From positions 12,823,716 through 12,887,715 of the forward strand of contig NC_033623.1 of the NCBI RefSeq assembly GCF_001540865.1: a DNA stretch of 64,000 bases. The letters run 5' to 3'. The stretch comes from Ananas comosus. Taxonomy: Eukaryota; Streptophyta; Magnoliopsida; Poales; Bromeliaceae. How positions within the stretch are numbered: position 1 is the first letter of the stretch; each line of letters starts with the position of its first letter. Of this stretch, positions 61,929 through 64,000 are shown one piece after another. The position numbers and the translations under genes were made by a program. The notes beneath the pieces were generated by a model. The model did not search any database, had not been told where the DNA came from, and saw nothing but the letters and a program-made list of their open reading frames with translations.

Positions 61929-64000
61929 TTTCGTCTGGTAACTTAAGCTTTTAAATTAGTTCGAGCCCTCTAATATGATATTGGAGTTTGGTTCACAGAA
62001 CTTCACACTTTCATTGCGATCTAATTTCTTTTGATACGTTCCTGCTTTAAAGGGTGTGTTTGTTTGGGTGGAAATGGAGAGGAGGGAAGTCGTTTACGCC
62101 GTAAGCTATCACTTTCGTTATTTGATTCGCCGTAAAATAGTTACGGCCGAAACTTGAGTTAACCCGAAATGACGTAATTGACTTCGGCCTATCGTGGGCC
62201 AAAGTCAATTATGGTGAAAGAAAAAAAAATAAAATAAAATAATACACTAGATAAAGATAATTATATTTAATTATAGTATTAATTATTTTTTTATTCGGTT
62301 GATAACTTGACATATCTAAACTATGATAAAAATTGATTAATCAAGTATTAATTTTTTTTTACTTCATAGTTTTATTGTTGTATTATTATAATTTACGTAT
62401 AAAAAAAATAATTTAGTTGTTTTAAATTAAATTTTAATTATATTAAATATAATTATATTATTTTATTTATTAAATTATTTATTATTTATATATAAATTAT
62501 AATTTTACATCATATATTTCTTACCAAACAAACAGTAGAACTAATGAAACTCTACTTTCATAACTACGAAACAAACAGCGGAAAAGAAATAGTTTTCACC
62601 GAACTCCACCTCAACCCAAAGTCAAGTTTCCGTGAAACAAACATACCGTAGGCTGTTTGTTAATTTTTATTCAACTCAATTTCCATGACCGGTCTTTTAG
62701 TCACCATATTAGGTTCATGCCACATTATAGTAGGGTGCGTGTTACAAATTAATTTTTTTTTCTTATTTAATTTAAGTTCAGTTCACATTCTAGGCCTATC
62801 AAAAATTTTAAAGCCTGAGTATGAGGAAAAAAAAATTGAATATGAAATATTAAAACACCGTTGTCTAACAACTTAATATCTTACATACAAATAGTTGTTT
62901 CCTAAATAGTGACCACGTACATCTTACAAAGTTAACACTCTGCTTTCAAATTCTGATTCTATCAATGAAAATGATGCCGTCCTCTCCTAGTGTTGCATAA
63001 CAAGGCCCTGCTGCGGCTGTATTGGAATGATTGATTTAAGAATTATTAGACGAATTGATTTCTCAAGTTGTTTGAATCTATTGAGCTGATAACAAGGGTT
63101 TTCTGGTTAAGTTTTACTTTGTTAGAATCATTATTGTAGTTTGAGCTCTGCATCCTAAGAAGCTGGTTGGTTCATGGGAAAAGTATTAGAAAAAAAATTT
63201 TGAAAAAAAAAAAAGTTTTTCATGAAAAATATCTTTTTTAGTTTTTTGCCTGTTTGGTTGCGAAAAAAAAAACTAGCTCTTCTGGAAAACTTTTTTCGGA
63301 GAAATATGTTCAAGCTTTAATCTGCTTTCGTATTATATAGGTCCCTTGAATTCTCATAGTAACGATGCAGCAACAGAGGTTTCTGAAGAGAAAATATCAC
63401 TTGTTGTGTGTTTTGGTGAGATATTGATCGACTTCGTCCCCACCGTAGCTGGAGTTTCTCTTGCAGAAGCACCTGCATTCAAGAAAGCTCCAGGAGGTGC
63501 TCCTGCGAATGTTGCCGTTGGTATATCTAGACTTGGCGGTTCATCAGCTTTCATTGGCAAGGTTACTAAATAAGCTTTTCATTATTTTTTTTAAGAAATC
63601 AAGTTCATATACTTGCAGTTTTCATATGTATGTCTGTAGCGCATGAATTCATAACTTTGATCCTGCTGAAGTTAAGTATTTCTTTTGTTGCTGGGCAGCA
63701 TTTAGAAACCTCTATTGTCTATATGCTCTTCTATATTTTTCTTAAGGATTAGCAGCTCTAACATGCCCAAGTAAAGAAATGAGATTTTTGTGGTTTCAAC
63801 ATTAATATAATAACAACTAGAGCATAGTTAACTAGACATTCATAAATATGCTGCTGAAATATTGTGATTGTATCAAAATATAGCTGTTCCATTTGTATTA
63901 TTCTAATTTTCAGCTAGTAGATGATTCAGAGACTACAATAACTGTTCCAATTTTCTGTCAGTTATGCGAACACAGAAATGCTACTTTAATGAAATTCATA
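61859..64000 (+). CDS. FRK: Fructokinase (pfkB family), 5' part; continues beyond the window
   Basis: Coding exon 1 is 61859-61877 (MAEATA plus one base) and exon 2 is 63341-63561; together they give 80 codons and end in phase 0 before GTTACT. After a poorly conserved start, residues from about 28 read [14 protein letters not shown], the first strand and substrate-side motif of plant fructokinases, then [20 protein letters not shown] and [12 protein letters not shown], which include the pfkB family signature 1 region. The enzyme phosphorylates fructose with ATP to fructose-6-phosphate, feeding sucrose-derived carbon into glycolysis and starch. No plastid targeting peptide is evident, suggesting a cytosolic isoform. 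The catalytic aspartate region (GAGD) lies in later exons outside the window. The 1.46-kb first intron holds a T-run of about 36 (61892-61927) and a MITE. Confidence 0.85.
62052..62647. mobile_element. Probable MITE in fructokinase intron 1
   Basis: The left end GGGTGTGTTTGTTTGGGTGG and the right end (inverted, GGTATGTTTGTTTCACGG) are imperfect terminal repeats; subterminal TTTCGTTATTTGATTCGCCG and ACTACGAAACAAACAGCGG also pair loosely. The interior is AT-rich without a frame. A TAA precedes the left end but no exact duplication was seen on the right. Confidence 0.5.

Noticed and set aside
63914..64000. Possible third fructokinase exon after TTTTCAG
   Set aside because: The reading [11 protein letters not shown] does not fit the GDDEFG block expected after FIGK in fructokinases; the real exon is probably beyond the window.

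Overview
This is nuclear DNA from a flowering plant, most likely a commelinid monocot; a bromeliad such as pineapple is a guess that the sequence alone cannot prove. The evidence is split genes with GT-AG introns, plant-only gene families, very GC-rich first exons beside AT-rich intergenic DNA (typical of monocots), and a dense mix of plant LTR elements, MITEs and SINEs. No prokaryotic, organellar or CRISPR-type locus was seen.

Genes from left to right: (1) about 9.6-17.2 kb, plus strand: a large nuclear protein of unknown function with an Arg/Ser-rich C-terminal part. (2) 20.6-21.1 kb, minus: a single-exon RING-H2 E3 ligase of the BRH1 type. (3) 30.1-32.2 kb, plus: a two-exon BTB/POZ protein of the At1g63850 type. 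(4) 39.4-43.6 kb, minus: a complete four-exon BEL1-type TALE homeodomain gene, the best supported call here. (5) 53.5-56.2 kb, minus: a small multi-pass membrane protein in three exons. (6) 59.5-61.2 kb, minus: a two-RRM nucleolar-type RNA-binding protein in three exons. (7) 61.86 kb to the window end, plus: the first two coding exons of a fructokinase. Genes 6 and 7 are divergent and share about 0.7 kb of upstream DNA. The genes do not form one pathway; this is an ordinary gene island with long repeat-filled gaps.

Repeats: a 2.9-kb solo LTR with a 5-bp target duplication at 994-3931; a 2.0-kb non-autonomous Copia-like element with two 359-bp LTRs (49048-51072) nested inside a foldback MITE; at least five members of a near-palindromic foldback family, mostly abutting microsatellites; very AT-rich Tourist-like elements at 33.7-36.9 kb (and probably 23.4 kb); a pair of shorter foldback MITEs (9.0 and 26.1 kb); and a SINE family with A-tails and clean target duplications, two other retroposons sharing its 3' tail.

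The most interesting points are structural: the nested LTR-in-foldback, the microsatellite-associated foldback family, the shared 3' tail between two retroposon types, a retroposon whose 5' end forms a perfect hairpin with its own target site, and a doubled SINE insertion. No wholly new biochemical system was evident. Exon borders were placed by eye from splice sites, reading phase and remembered family similarity; no transcripts or searches were available.
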